A DNA stretch of 64,000 nucleotides from Brachyspira hampsonii. Its GTDB lineage: Bacteria > Spirochaetota > Brachyspiria > Brachyspirales > Brachyspiraceae. Every line of letters starts with the position of its first letter. Positions within the stretch are counted from its first letter, which is position 1. Under the pieces are notes generated by a model. It was not told where the DNA came from and ran no database searches. It was given only the letters and a program-made list of their open reading frames with translations. The DNA lies in the NCBI RefSeq assembly GCF_002214805.1, contig NZ_CP019914.1:620001-684000 (forward strand). Reading direction: 5' to 3'. A program made the translations under genes and the position numbers. Shown piece by piece: positions 10,201-18,743 of the stretch.

Positions 10201-12075
10201 GACTATTTAGAGAAAAAAGACTATAAAAATGATGTATTTGACTTTGCCGAGCTTAAAGAGAATAAAGAAATAAGAAGACATATACTAAATGAAAAAATAA
10301 ATGTAATATTGGGCAATCCGCCTTATTTCGGAGGAGCAAAAAATCAAAATGATAATAATGCCAATATAAGACACCCAATACTTGAGGAAGAAATAAAAAA
10401 TAATTATGGGAAATACTCAAATGCGAAATTAGCAAAAAATACAAGAGATACATTGGTGCAGTCAATATATATAGCCTCAAAAAGATTAGAAGATAAAGGA
10501 ATAATAGGCTTTATAACTAATGGCTCATTCATAGATTCAGTAAGTGCTGATGGAATAAGAAAATCATTATATGAAGAATTCAGCAATATTTATATAATTA
10601 ATTTAAGAGGAAATCAGAGAACAAGCGGAGAATTGTCAAGAAAAGAAGGAGGTAAAATTTTTGATGCAGGTTCTAGGGCAAGTATAGCTATTATATTTTT
10701 AATCAAAGATAAAAGTAAAAAAGAAAGAAATATTTATTATTATGATATAGGTGATTATTTAAGCAGAGAAGATAAATTATATAAATTAAAAGAGTTTAAA
10801 AATATTAATAATATAAATTTTATAAATATAGTGCCTAATGAGAAAAATGACTGGATTAATAAAAGAATGAATTCTGAAGTCTGGGAAAAATATATAAAAT
10901 TAAGAAAAATAAATAATTCAGATAACTATGTAATTTTTAATATAAATGGATGCGGTTCTGTATCAGGCAGAGATCCTTGGGTATATAATTTTGCTAAATC
11001 AAAAATAAAAGAGTCAATGAGAAAATGTATTGATGCTTATAATAAAGATTTATCAAAATTTAATTTTAACAAATTTAAAGATAAATTAGTAAATGTAAAG
11101 AAAACAGATTATTATAGAATGCTTGATAATGATGATATCACTACAGATAAGACAAAAATATCTTGGACAGATGCATTAAAAAAGAGATTAATAAGTAAAA
11201 AGAATATAGAAAAATACAATGATATATATATAAGAGAAGTATTGTATAGACCATTTATGAAAGAGTATTTATATTACAGCAAAGAATGGAATGAAAGACC
11301 TTCTCAGTTTTTATCATTATTTCCAAAAAATAACAGTGAAAATATAAGTATTATTACAAGTGCTATGATAGGTAAAGAATTTTCTGTATTGATATCTAAT
11401 GATATTATAGATTATCAGTTTTTACCTAATTCACAGGTATATCCGCTTTATTTTTATGATGATACGGGTATAAGGAATTATGCTATTAACGATTATGCTT
11501 TGAGGATATTTAGGGAGCATTATAATGACAGCTCTATTAATGAGGAAGATATTTTCTACTACATATATGGTGTGCTTCATCATAAAGCTTATTTAAAAGA
11601 GTATGAAAATGAACTATCTAAAGAAGCACCTAGAATACCGTTAAGCAGAGATTTCAGGAAATTATCCGCTTTAGGAAAAGAGCTTGCAGATTTACATATT
11701 AATTATGAAAGTTATACTAAATGGGATAAATTTGAATATAAAGATGGTTTGCTTGCTGATATGGATGCAGAAGATTTTTATGATGTTGAAAAAATGAAAA
11801 TTAAAGATAATGGCAGAACTATAGAATACAATAAAAATATTGATATTATAGATATACCTCAGAATGCTTATGAATATAAAATCAACAGCAAGAGTGCTAT
11901 TGATTGGGTGATAGAAAGGTATCAGATATCAAAGGATAAAGACAGCGGTATTATTAATAACCCTAATCTTTATTCCGGAGGCAGGTATATTTTTGAGCTT
12001 ATGCTTAGCATTATTAATATGTCAATAAAAAGTACCAAATTAATAGAAGAAATTAGCAAACTAAACTTTGAATAA
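7231..12075 (+). CDS. Type ISP (single-chain) restriction-modification enzyme
   Basis: A 1,614-residue protein carrying nuclease, helicase/translocase, methyltransferase and target recognition in one chain, as in LlaGI and LlaBIII. Visible motifs, in order: a PD-(D/E)xK Mrr-like nuclease (Asp-Asp-Gly-Ile-Asp-Ile near residue 59 and VQCK near 76); superfamily 2 helicase Walker A (CGTGKT near 200), DEAH (near 325), MTATP (near 375) and QAVGRVMRK (near 609); an N6-adenine methyltransferase motif I (DPFTGTGSF near 917) and NPPY (near 1029); and a long target-recognition C-terminus. Such enzymes cut DNA between two sites after translocation collision and also protect the host. ATG 7231 is chosen because GGAG lies six bases upstream; TTG 7210 and ATG 7219 are in frame but poorly placed. 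Confidence 0.93.
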   Translation: MSQNFEDVINKLRNLDITNRKKGELFEKISKQLLNENNTSNSYKKISLWNEWEYRENENDDGIDIVIETHDNKFIAVQCKFFENNTIGFKNLSTFLSKLQSGVNNIDFSKGIIITTSAITKTAKEEIEQIRKKIPIDLITSEDFINSNIDWGKIDINNQNQTELPIQEKKKLREHQIEAVNNAKKYFKNPTNTRGKLIMACGTGKTFTSLKIAESITDKNGIIVFLAPSIALLGQTFREYCKEKIDPFLASIVCSDSKSGQSEDDTDPIELPYAPSTRYEDIIETYNKAKNNSQRFIIFSTYQSSYNIKKAQENGLPEIDLMICDEAHRTVGAMVNNTNKDSKEYLFGDVKDEELNGFVLCHKDENIKAKKRIYMTATPKVYTEKSKAKAKERDSEIFSMDDTEIYGDEIYSINFAEAVNKQLLTDYKVIILVLKSESLAEIANNAIVELKAENKELNHKLIDHNFVCKIIGTHKGLSKKDLVTLDIHNKEDKDFMNEMDKNPSRRAISFCRNIATSKNIKNSFGTIIRCYDKKLENDSFNNLNIYIDHIDGTMDAKIRLDKLTELDNPAENTCNVLSNARCLSEGIDVPALDTVIFFDGRNAMVDIIQAVGRVMRKAPDKETGYIILPIALTQDEIDNLDKAVQNTNFQNIWNILKALRSHDPSLVDEAVFREKIKIAISDNTSKETDPKKKDKKDSKNKDEEEGQYIFDLTTLQDIANSVYNVMPTKLGDKGYWESFSAKTAKIAETINIRLKDIFDKNPEILNVFWDSLKENIHSNIKEDEAIDMICSHIITKPIFDALFGDDSNKNPISNALDKIVDELQKLGLGREETTDLDKLYKNVKENAKLAKSQKSKQELIKNLYDTFLKTAFKKQSERLGVVYTPIEAVDFILHSINALLEKHFNQNFSSSNVKIFDPFTGTGSFIARLLSKDNNLIDDDSLENKYKNELFAQDIILLAYYIAMINISNAANERNSNLGGFKNIALADSLDYLEKKDYKNDVFDFAELKENKEIRRHILNEKINVILGNPPYFGGAKNQNDNNANIRHPILEEEIKNNYGKYSNAKLAKNTRDTLVQSIYIASKRLEDKGIIGFITNGSFIDSVSADGIRKSLYEEFSNIYIINLRGNQRTSGELSRKEGGKIFDAGSRASIAIIFLIKDKSKKERNIYYYDIGDYLSREDKLYKLKEFKNINNINFINIVPNEKNDWINKRMNSEVWEKYIKLRKINNSDNYVIFNINGCGSVSGRDPWVYNFAKSKIKESMRKCIDAYNKDLSKFNFNKFKDKLVNVKKTDYYRMLDNDDITTDKTKISWTDALKKRLISKKNIEKYNDIYIREVLYRPFMKEYLYYSKEWNERPSQFLSLFPKNNSENISIITSAMIGKEFSVLISNDIIDYQFLPNSQVYPLYFYDDTGIRNYAINDYALRIFREHYNDSSINEEDIFYYIYGVLHHKAYLKEYENELSKEAPRIPLSRDFRKLSALGKELADLHINYESYTKWDKFEYKDGLLADMDAEDFYDVEKMKIKDNGRTIEYNKNIDIIDIPQNAYEYKINSKSAIDWVIERYQISKDKDSGIINNPNLYSGGRYIFELMLSIINMSIKSTKLIEEISKLNFE

Positions 12076-12087
12076 ATATTTCATATA

Positions 12088-12114
12088 TTGACTTTTTTTA
12101 TATTTTTATATAAT
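12088..12114 (+). promoter_or_regulatory. Promoter before the BatD-like gene
   Basis: TTGACT (12088-12093) and TATAAT (12109-12114), 15 bases apart, just after the type ISP stop. The -10 ends nine bases before the ATG at 12123 and no Shine-Dalgarno is visible, so the mRNA may be leaderless. Confidence 0.45.
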
Positions 12115-12122
12115 CTACTTTA

Positions 12123-12656
12123 ATGATTAAATACTATATTTTATTAATGATGATAACAGTAAATGCACTATACCCTATAGTAATAGTAGAAGAAAAAGTG
12201 AGTAAGAAAAACATGTATCCATGGCAGAATTTAGAGTATACTCTCATATATACAGGAGATGCAGATAAATTTAAAGCAGAGGGTATAAATACGAATGCCA
12301 TAAGCGATTTTGAAGTTCTCAATGAAAGAGTAGAAATAGAAACTATACATAAAGATAATGAAATTCCAACTATGAATTATAAAATAATATATACTATGAA
12401 GCCTTTAAGAAATGGAAAATTAAAAATACCTGAGTTGGAAGCGAGATATTATAATGTAGAAAGAGGAAACAGTTTAGTACCAAAAGAGCAGATAATAGAT
12501 GAATATAATATAAGAGTATTCAGTTCATGGTTCCTATTAATAATGATAGGACAATGGATAGTAATAATTCTTATAGCACTTTTAATTTATAAGTTTATAA
12601 GAGATCAGTATAAATTAAATAAAAAAAACTTTGAAAATAAAAATAATCATAATTAA
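12123..12656 (+). CDS. Short BatD-like membrane protein
   Basis: A 177-residue protein with a signal peptide (about 1-17), one beta-sandwich-like domain (VVEEKVSKKNMYPWQNLEYTLIYTGDAD, and later PLRNGKLKIPELEARYY, typical of BatD/oxygen-tolerance proteins), a C-terminal transmembrane helix (about 138-161) and a basic tail. BatD proteins usually have two or more such domains and sit with MoxR, DUF58 and von Willebrand factor A genes. Here only MoxR follows, 30 bases on. Thus it looks like a minimal or reduced member, perhaps an envelope partner of the ATPase. Start is uncertain because no ribosome site is seen. Confidence 0.55.
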   Translation: MIKYYILLMMITVNALYPIVIVEEKVSKKNMYPWQNLEYTLIYTGDADKFKAEGINTNAISDFEVLNERVEIETIHKDNEIPTMNYKIIYTMKPLRNGKLKIPELEARYYNVERGNSLVPKEQIIDEYNIRVFSSWFLLIMIGQWIVIILIALLIYKFIRDQYKLNKKNFENKNNHN

Positions 12657-12686
12657 AATATATAATAGAACTATGAGGAATAATAT

Positions 12687-13730
12687 ATGACAGATAATTT
12701 GAATAACAGCGAAAATACGAATGAAATCAGTAATGAAATAGCCAGTGCGAGCAGGGATTTACAGGCTATATCAGAAGCCTCAAAAATGGCTCTTGATGTT
12801 GTAAATGCTATAAAAAATGAAATAAAAAAGGTAATAATTGGGCAAGAAAACATGCTCGATAAACTTCTATTAGGAATTATATGCGATGGGCATGTGTTAT
12901 TAGAAGGAGTACCGGGACTTGCAAAAACATTAACCGTAAAATCATTGGCAAGCACAATAGATGCAAGCTATAAAAGAATACAGTTCACACCGGATTTGCT
13001 TCCTGCTGATATAGTAGGTACTGAAATTTATGATATAAAAAATTCTGTATTTCTTCCTAAACAAGGACCTATATTTTCTAATATAATATTAGCAGATGAG
13101 ATAAACCGTTCGCCTGCTAAAGTACAGTCAGCACTTTTAGAGGCTATGGGAGAACATCAGGTTACTATAGGAGATAAAACATATAAACTTCCTGATGTAT
13201 TTTTGGTATTAGCCACTCAGAACCCTATAGAACAGGAGGGAACATATCCTCTTCCTGAAGCTCAGGTTGATAGATTTATGCTTAAAGTTATAGTAAAATA
13301 CCCTACTAAAAGTGAAGAAAAAACTATAATAAAAAACATGTCATCTTCCAAACCGGCAGAATTAAAACCTATAACAACTATAGAAACTATAGAAAAATTA
13401 AGAAAATTAGCCAATCAAATTCATATAGAAGAAAGACTGATCGATTATATAGTGAACATTATAGATGCGACAAGAAATCCTAAAGATTATAAACTTCAAA
13501 GCGAATACATAGAATACGGAGCTTCTCCAAGAGCAGGAATATATTTGACTAAAGCCGCAAAAGCAAATGCTATGATGCAGGGCAGAGGATTTGTAATGCC
13601 TGAAGATATAAGAGCTGTTGCCTATGAGATATTAAGACACAGAATAAGCGTAAGCTATGAAGCACAGGCTGAAAATGTAACAAGCGATATGATTATAGAA
13701 AATCTGCTAGCAAATATAAATGTGCCTTAA
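12687..13730 (+). CDS. MoxR-family AAA+ ATPase
   Basis: A 347-residue cytoplasmic AAA+ ATPase with chaperone-like roles in cofactor insertion or complex assembly. Visible are Walker A as GVPGLAKT (near residue 74), Walker B as ILADEINRSPAKVQSALLEAMGE (near 134), sensor 1 (LATQNPIEQEGTYPLPEAQVDRFMLK) and an arginine-finger-like region further on. The start has GAGGA eight bases upstream. Next to it is the BatD-like gene, but the usual DUF58/VWA genes are absent; instead the 3' end of this gene is the first unit of a tandem array (see repeat entries). Confidence 0.9.
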   Translation: MTDNLNNSENTNEISNEIASASRDLQAISEASKMALDVVNAIKNEIKKVIIGQENMLDKLLLGIICDGHVLLEGVPGLAKTLTVKSLASTIDASYKRIQFTPDLLPADIVGTEIYDIKNSVFLPKQGPIFSNIILADEINRSPAKVQSALLEAMGEHQVTIGDKTYKLPDVFLVLATQNPIEQEGTYPLPEAQVDRFMLKVIVKYPTKSEEKTIIKNMSSSKPAELKPITTIETIEKLRKLANQIHIEERLIDYIVNIIDATRNPKDYKLQSEYIEYGASPRAGIYLTKAAKANAMMQGRGFVMPEDIRAVAYEILRHRISVSYEAQAENVTSDMIIENLLANINVP

Positions 13731-13760
13731 AATATTAGTTTATAAAAATGATTGATTGTT

Positions 13761-13790
13761 AAAGCCTGATTATTAATTTAATCTGGCTTT
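13761..13790 (+). terminator. Intrinsic terminator of moxR (first unit)
   Basis: AAAGCC (13761-13766) pairs with GGCTTT (13785-13790) with an inner GATTA...TAATC stem, followed by T-run. Repeated in each later unit of the tandem array. Confidence 0.75.
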
Positions 13791-13815
13791 TTTATTATAT
13801 ATGATTAATTGTAAT

Positions 13816-13876
13816 ATAAAAATTGTGAGCGTCTGCTAAGTTTACTTGGCAGACATTTTCAGCGAACAATTTTTAT
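13816..13876. repeat. 61-bp palindromic element, copy 1
   Basis: Outer arms ATAAAAATTGT and ACAATTTTTAT bound a 61-base unit with an inner stem GTCTGC (13831-13836) / GCAGAC (13849-13854). Same length and outer arms as four other copies in this window. Confidence 0.8.
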
Positions 13877-14008
13877 TAGCAATAATAAAAAAATCTGCTT
13901 GCAAATATAAATGTCCCTTAAAATATTAGTTTATAAAAAAATGATTGATTATTAAAGCCTGATTATTAAGTTAATCTGGCTTTTTTATTATATATGATTA
14001 ATTGTAAT

Positions 14009-14069
14009 ATAAAAATTGTGAGCGTCTGCTAAGTTTACTTTGCAGACATTTTCAGTGAACAATTTTTAT
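14009..14069. repeat. 61-bp palindromic element, copy 2
   Basis: Second copy in the moxR array, same arms and length; one loop-flank base differs (TTGCAGAC for GGCAGAC). Confidence 0.8.
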
Positions 14070-14198
14070 TAGCAATAATAAAAAGCCTGCTTTCAAATAT
14101 AAATGTTCCTTAAAATATTAGTTTATAAAAATGATTGATTGTTAAAGCCTGATTATTAATTTAATCTGGCTTTTTTATTATATATGATTAATTGTAAT

Positions 14199-14259
14199 AT
14201 AAAAATTGTGAGCGTCTGCTAAGTTTACTTGGCAGACATTTTCAGTGAACAATTTTTAT
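14199..14259. repeat. 61-bp palindromic element, copy 3
   Basis: Third copy in the array with the same 61-base length and outer arms. Confidence 0.8.
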
Positions 14260-14548
14260 TAGCAATAATAAAAAAATCTGCTTGCAAATATAAATGTTCT
14301 TTAAAATATTAGTTTATAAAAATAATTGATTATTAAAGCCTGATTATTAACTTAATTGGGATTTTTTAATAACTTAAATATATATTCATTTTTTAATTAT
14401 ATTAAGATATAATGTTATCTTTAACATTTTACTATCAAAACAGATTAAACAACTTAACATAATATTTTTTATATAAATTCTATAAAGCAATTTTTGTAAT
14501 TACCGAATATATAATATAATAAATTTATAAGATAATGGAGTGTATTAT

Positions 14549-15343
14549 ATGGTACGTTCTTTATGGACAGCAGCAAGCGGTATGAACGGTATGCAATTTA
14601 AAACTGATACTATCGCAAATAACCTTGCCAATGTTAACACTATAGGATATAAAAAAGTAAGAGCTGATTTTGAAGATTTAATATATCAAAACTTAAAAAT
14701 ACAAGGCACACCAGCCACAGAAGATACAGTAAGACCTGTAGGACTTCAAACAGGACTAGGTGTAAAAAGTGCTTCTACACAAAAAATGTTTGATCAAGGC
14801 TCTCTACAGGCAACAGGAAATAAACTTGACTTGGCATTGGAAGGAGAAGGTTTCTTTCAAGTATTAATGCCAGACGGAAGCGTTTCATATACTAGAGACG
14901 GATCTTTCAAAATTGATGCTAACGGTCAAATGGTTACTTCAAACGGATACAGATTAGTCCCAGAAATAGTATTCCCTGAAAACTTTTTGGTAGAACAGAT
15001 AAGCATATCAAGAGAAGGTGTTGTATCTGTAAAAATAGGAGATGAAAATGACCCTGTAGAAATAGGACAAATTACACTTCATAGATTCATCAATCAGCCC
15101 GGACTTCTTTCTATAGGCGATAACTTGTATAAAGAAACCATAGCAAGCGGACCTGCTTTTGAAGGCGAACCTGGTGCTAACGGATTTCCTAGAATACATC
15201 AAGGCTTCGTTGAAATGTCAAATGTTAAAGTTGTTGATGAAATGGTTGATATGATAGTTGCACAAAGAGCTTATGAGATGAACTCAAAAGCAGTACAAAC
15301 TAGTGATAACTTACTCGCTACTGTTGTAAACTTAAAAAGATAA
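14549..15343 (+). CDS. flgG: Flagellar basal-body rod protein FlgG
   Basis: FlgG forms the distal rod that carries torque through the cell wall; in spirochaetes the flagella run in the periplasm. The 264-residue protein starts with the diagnostic MVRSLWTAASGMNGMQ and has the family N-terminal block (DTIANNLANVNTIGYKK), a central NPV-like DPVEIGQITLHRF region, and the C-terminal conserved helix EMVDMIVAQRAYEMNSKAVQTSDNLL. The start ATG at 14549 is preferred over an upstream in-frame GTG at 14540 because GGAG at 14537 is eight bases before it. No other flagellar gene is adjacent here. The neighbouring transglycosylase, reading the other way, might help the rod pass the wall. Confidence 0.96.
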   Translation: MVRSLWTAASGMNGMQFKTDTIANNLANVNTIGYKKVRADFEDLIYQNLKIQGTPATEDTVRPVGLQTGLGVKSASTQKMFDQGSLQATGNKLDLALEGEGFFQVLMPDGSVSYTRDGSFKIDANGQMVTSNGYRLVPEIVFPENFLVEQISISREGVVSVKIGDENDPVEIGQITLHRFINQPGLLSIGDNLYKETIASGPAFEGEPGANGFPRIHQGFVEMSNVKVVDEMVDMIVAQRAYEMNSKAVQTSDNLLATVVNLKR

Positions 15344-15369
15344 TTAAGAATATACATAACTAGTAATAG

Positions 15370-15395
15370 ATAAGGGGCTTTAAAAGGCCTCTTTT
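15370..15395. terminator. Terminator between flgG and the transglycosylase
   Basis: AGGGGC and GCCTCT pair around TTTAAAAG close to 15373-15391 with T-run after it. The transglycosylase stop codon lies inside, so it may serve both convergent genes. One G-T pair makes it imperfect. Confidence 0.45.
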
Positions 15396-15937
15396 CTGTA
15401 TATAGCACCATAAGAACTTTCATCTTTCACATAAAGACTAACCATAGTATTATATTCATATTTTATCTTCTCAGCATACGATTCTCCATATACATCATAT
15501 GCATTTCCGGCATTATAATATCTAAGAGACTTCACTATATCTCCGTCAAATTTATCTAAAATTTTATTTATAAACCTTACGCCAAGTACAATATTATCTC
15601 TTGGATTATATCTATTTAAACTAGGATCAACATCTTTATTTGCAATAGGAGTTATTTGGCAGTATCCATAAGCATTCTTTCTTGAAAGTGCTGTAGGTAT
15701 GAAACTGCTTTCCACTTTAATTAAAGCAACCATTAATAAAGGATCAACATCATAGTTACTGCAAACATCAAAAACATCTTTTATAAACCAAAAATCCTGA
15801 CTATAATGATTAGATACATCTTTAATCAATGTTACCCAATCATTGGAAGGAAAAGAATAATCATTGATATTGAAACTATGCGTCTCCAAATTGAGATTAC
15901 AAAGAAATAAGACTAATATTATAACTGCTCTTTTCAT
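15380..15937 (-). CDS. Secreted lytic transglycosylase (SLT domain)
   Basis: A 185-residue exported enzyme: signal peptide (1-19, ending about LETHS), then a small lysozyme-like domain. The catalytic glutamate is in VALIKVESSFIPTALSRKNAYGYCQITP, which matches the SLT/MltE/EtgA pattern (E-S-x-F ... GxxQ). It is expected to cleave peptidoglycan between MurNAc and GlcNAc in the periplasm. AGGAGG lies just before the ATG. It is convergent with flgG, 37 bases away, so a flagellar-rod role is possible but inferred only from position. Confidence 0.85.
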   Translation of the reverse strand: MKRAVIILVLFLCNLNLETHSFNINDYSFPSNDWVTLIKDVSNHYSQDFWFIKDVFDVCSNYDVDPLLMVALIKVESSFIPTALSRKNAYGYCQITPIANKDVDPSLNRYNPRDNIVLGVRFINKILDKFDGDIVKSLRYYNAGNAYDVYGESYAEKIKYEYNTMVSLYVKDESSYGAIYRKEAF

Positions 15938-16077
15938 AAACCTCCTGTTAGATTTAATATCCTATTAATTATCTAATATCAAAAAACACAAACTATATTT
16001 TAAATATTAACATTTTTTTAAAAAATGTCAGTTAAAAAATATATTTTTTTACATATATAATTACACTATATAAAAAA

Positions 16078-16917
16078 TCATAATATAACAATTCCTTCAA
16101 AAGAATATCTTGCCTCACCTTTCATAAATACTGTATTATTCTCATATCTTAATATTAAATCACCGCCTAAAAGATGATTAAGTATAATACTATCAGTTCT
16201 TTTGCTTATAAATCCGGCAGCACATACAGCTGAAGCACCTGTACCGCATGCTAAAGTTTCACCGCTTCCTCTCTCCCAAGTTCTCTGCTTCACCTCTCCC
16301 CTATTTATTATCTCTACAAATTCAACATTAGTTCTATTAGGGAATATACTATTATTTTCTATATAGCTTCCTATAGAATTTATATCCAAATTATCAATAT
16401 CATCTATAAATATCACAGCATGAGGATTTCCCATAGATACAGCAGTAAAATAGTATGTTTTACCATTAAATGTTATATGCTCATCAATAATAGGATTTTT
16501 ATCTATAGTTGTAGGTATTTTAAGCCCCTCAAATATAGGAGAACTCATATTAATTTCAACTTTATCAACTTCATCATTCTTTATAAATAATTCAGCATCC
16601 AATATTCCTCTTAATGTTTCTATTTTTAGAGGATTATTTTTACTTATGCCCTTATCATAAACATATTTAGCTACGCATCTTATACCATTACCGCACATCT
16701 CAGATTCGCTTCCGTCAGCATTAAACATTCTCATTTTAGCATCAGCTTTATCACTAGGCATTATAAGTATAATTCCATCTGCTCCTATAGAATAATGCCT
16801 ATTACTTAGTATTGGAGAATATTTAGAAGCATCTTCTGGAGTAAATTTCTCTTTAAAGCAATCCACATAAATATAATCATTTCCTATTCCATGCATTTTA
16901 GTAAAAGATAAAGTCAT
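16078..16917 (-). CDS. dapF: Diaminopimelate epimerase DapF
   Basis: DapF interconverts LL- and meso-diaminopimelate, the last-but-one step to lysine and the source of the peptidoglycan cross-linking residue. The 279-residue length fits the family. Both catalytic cysteines are visible in their conserved settings, SEMCGNGIRC near residue 75 and LACGTGASAV near 224; the N-terminal KMHGIGNDYIYVDC block is also typical. Its partner enzyme lysA is at 39.4 kb. Confidence 0.97.
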   Translation of the reverse strand: MTLSFTKMHGIGNDYIYVDCFKEKFTPEDASKYSPILSNRHYSIGADGIILIMPSDKADAKMRMFNADGSESEMCGNGIRCVAKYVYDKGISKNNPLKIETLRGILDAELFIKNDEVDKVEINMSSPIFEGLKIPTTIDKNPIIDEHITFNGKTYYFTAVSMGNPHAVIFIDDIDNLDINSIGSYIENNSIFPNRTNVEFVEIINRGEVKQRTWERGSGETLACGTGASAVCAAGFISKRTDSIILNHLLGGDLILRYENNTVFMKGEARYSFEGIVIL

Positions 16918-17092
16918 AATAAACCCTTAAAACATTTTTTATATTATTTTTATATTCTATAATATAATTTAAATTAAGTAAACATTTTATAAAAATACAG
17001 CTAATACCTTTATAATATAGATATTAGCTGCATGGATTAAAATTTGATAATTTATTTTATATTTATTTATATATGCAAAGTTTTATATTTAT

Positions 17093-18544
17093 TTATTTTA
17101 TGTTTTTCTCATCAAAGCCCAATGCCTTAGCAACCCCAAGTCCATAAGCCTTATCAACATTCATACAATTTTTTATATGTCTTAATTGTACTTCCTTAGT
17201 AACTCCGTTCATATCTCTTGCAGTATTTTCAAATAATACTTGTTTTTGAGCATCTGTCATAAGATTGAATAAAGCTCTTGCATCAGTGTAATAATCATCA
17301 TCATCTTCTCTGTGATCATATCTGTATGCATCACCGTAAATTTTTAGAGGAGGTTCAGCATATTCCCTCTGCTCCTTCCATTCTCCCTGAGAGTTTGGCT
17401 CATATTCCACTTTAGAACCATTAGACTCTACACGCATATATCCGTCTCTATGATAAGTGTTAGGTTTAAATTTTGGAGCATTTACAGGTATGCTTGAATA
17501 GTTAACTCCAAGCCTATATCTTTGTGTATCAGTATATGAAAATAATCTTCCTTGAAGCATTCTGTCTGGTGAGAATCCTATACCCGGAACTATTGTAGAA
17601 GGACTAAATGCTGATTGCTCTACCTCAGCAAAATAATTTTCAGGGTTTCTATTTAATTCTAAAACTCCAACATCAATTAAAGGATATTCTTTTTGAGACC
17701 AAGTTTTTGTTAAATCAAATGGATTTCTTTTGCTTGCATTAGCCTGCTCTTCAGTCATTATTTGAATTTTCATATTCCATCTAGGAAAATCTCCTCTTTC
17801 TATAGCTTCAAATAAATCTTTCTGAGAACTTTCTCTGTCTTTTGCTATTATCGCTTCGGCTTCAGCATCTGTTAAATTTTTAATACCCTGCTGAGTTTTG
17901 AAATGGAATTTTACCCAATATCTCTTACCTTCTTTGTTTATGAAACTATAAGCATGACTGCTGAAACCATGCATGTATCTGTAACTATAAGGTATGCCTC
18001 TGTCGCTCATATCTATAGTTATTTGGTGAATGGCTTCAGGTAAAGAAGTGAGAAAATCCCATTTATTCTGAGCACTTCTCATATTAGTTTTAGGATCTCT
18101 CTTTACAGCATGGTTTAGATCCGGAAATTTTAAAGGATCTCTGAAATAAAATACAGGAGTGTTATTTCCAACTAAATCCCAGTTTCCTTCTTCAGTATAA
18201 AATTTAATAGCAAAACCTCTTATATCTCTCTCAGCATCTGCCGCACCTCTCTCACCTGCCACTGTAGAAAATCTTACAAATAAATCAGTTTTCTTTCCAA
18301 CTTCAGAAAATATTTTTGCTTTGGTATATTGTGTAATATCATGAGTTACAGTGAATGTACCATAAGCACCTGAACCTTTAGCATGCATTCTTCTTTCAGG
18401 TATAACTTCTCTGTCAAAATGTGCCATCTTTTCCATAAACCATACATCTTGTAAAAGCATAGGTCCTCTAGCACCTGCTGTAATAGAATGCTGATTATTT
18501 TCAACCGGAGCACCGAATTCAGTTGTTAATTTTTTGTCTGACAT
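17093..18544 (-). CDS. katA: Monofunctional heme catalase
   Basis: A 483-residue small-subunit catalase that destroys hydrogen peroxide in the cytoplasm. The active-site His sits in [19 protein letters not shown] (near residue 54), the distal Asn in [11 protein letters not shown] (near 127) and the proximal heme-ligating Tyr in [14 protein letters not shown] (near 337). The N- and C-terminal domains lack the extension seen in large-subunit catalases. A promoter is visible upstream, and the gene is divergent from ferrochelatase, which makes the heme it needs. Confidence 0.97.
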   Translation of the reverse strand: MSDKKLTTEFGAPVENNQHSITAGARGPMLLQDVWFMEKMAHFDREVIPERRMHAKGSGAYGTFTVTHDITQYTKAKIFSEVGKKTDLFVRFSTVAGERGAADAERDIRGFAIKFYTEEGNWDLVGNNTPVFYFRDPLKFPDLNHAVKRDPKTNMRSAQNKWDFLTSLPEAIHQITIDMSDRGIPYSYRYMHGFSSHAYSFINKEGKRYWVKFHFKTQQGIKNLTDAEAEAIIAKDRESSQKDLFEAIERGDFPRWNMKIQIMTEEQANASKRNPFDLTKTWSQKEYPLIDVGVLELNRNPENYFAEVEQSAFSPSTIVPGIGFSPDRMLQGRLFSYTDTQRYRLGVNYSSIPVNAPKFKPNTYHRDGYMRVESNGSKVEYEPNSQGEWKEQREYAEPPLKIYGDAYRYDHREDDDDYYTDARALFNLMTDAQKQVLFENTARDMNGVTKEVQLRHIKNCMNVDKAYGLGVAKALGFDEKNIK

Positions 18545-18583
18545 ATTAAAAACTCCTTAATAGTATTTATTATCAATAAATAT

Positions 18584-18612
18584 ATTATATTAAATAATAT
18601 ATTTTATTTCAA
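18584..18612 (-). promoter_or_regulatory. katA promoter
   Basis: Minus-strand TTGAAA (18612-18607) and TATAAT (18589-18584), 17 bases apart, 40 bases before the katA ATG. A weak PerR-like palindrome was looked for but the region is too AT-rich to call. Confidence 0.6.
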
Positions 18613-18680
18613 GTCTATTTATGAAAATTATTATAAAATATTGATAAAAAATATTAAATAATAAAAAATTTTAACAAGTA

Positions 18681-18709
18681 TTGACTAATAATTAATAAAA
18701 ATATATACT
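18681..18709 (+). promoter_or_regulatory. hemH promoter with overlapping palindrome
   Basis: TTGACT (18681-18686) and TATACT (18704-18709) are 17 bases apart. Immediately after, TTAATAATAAATATTATTAA (18709-18728) is a near-palindrome that covers the likely start point and could be an operator, but AT-rich sequence makes chance palindromes common. Confidence 0.5.
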
Positions 18710-18743
18710 TAATAATAAATATTATTAATAAGGATTATATATT

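Larger units (their letters stand above)
13701..14356 (+). repeat. Four-unit tandem array of about 191 bp copying the moxR 3' end
   Basis: Units start near 13701, 13892, 14084 and 14275. Each opens with a copy of the last ten or so moxR codons through the stop region (AATCTGCT...AAATATAAATGT), then the moxR terminator (AAAGCC...GGCTTT), and the first three also contain a 61-bp palindrome. The last unit is partial. Offsets are 191, 192 and 191 bases. This explains the roughly 800-base gap between moxR and flgG; nothing else is seen except flgG upstream DNA after 14356. Confidence 0.9.

Noticed and set aside
13701-14356. Possible CRISPR array
   Set aside because: Units are about 191 bp with nearly identical content, with no short repeat plus unique spacers and no cas gene.
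18620-18660. PerR box near katA (AAATTATTATAAAAT)
   Set aside because: AT-rich background makes such matches common and it does not fit the full palindrome well.
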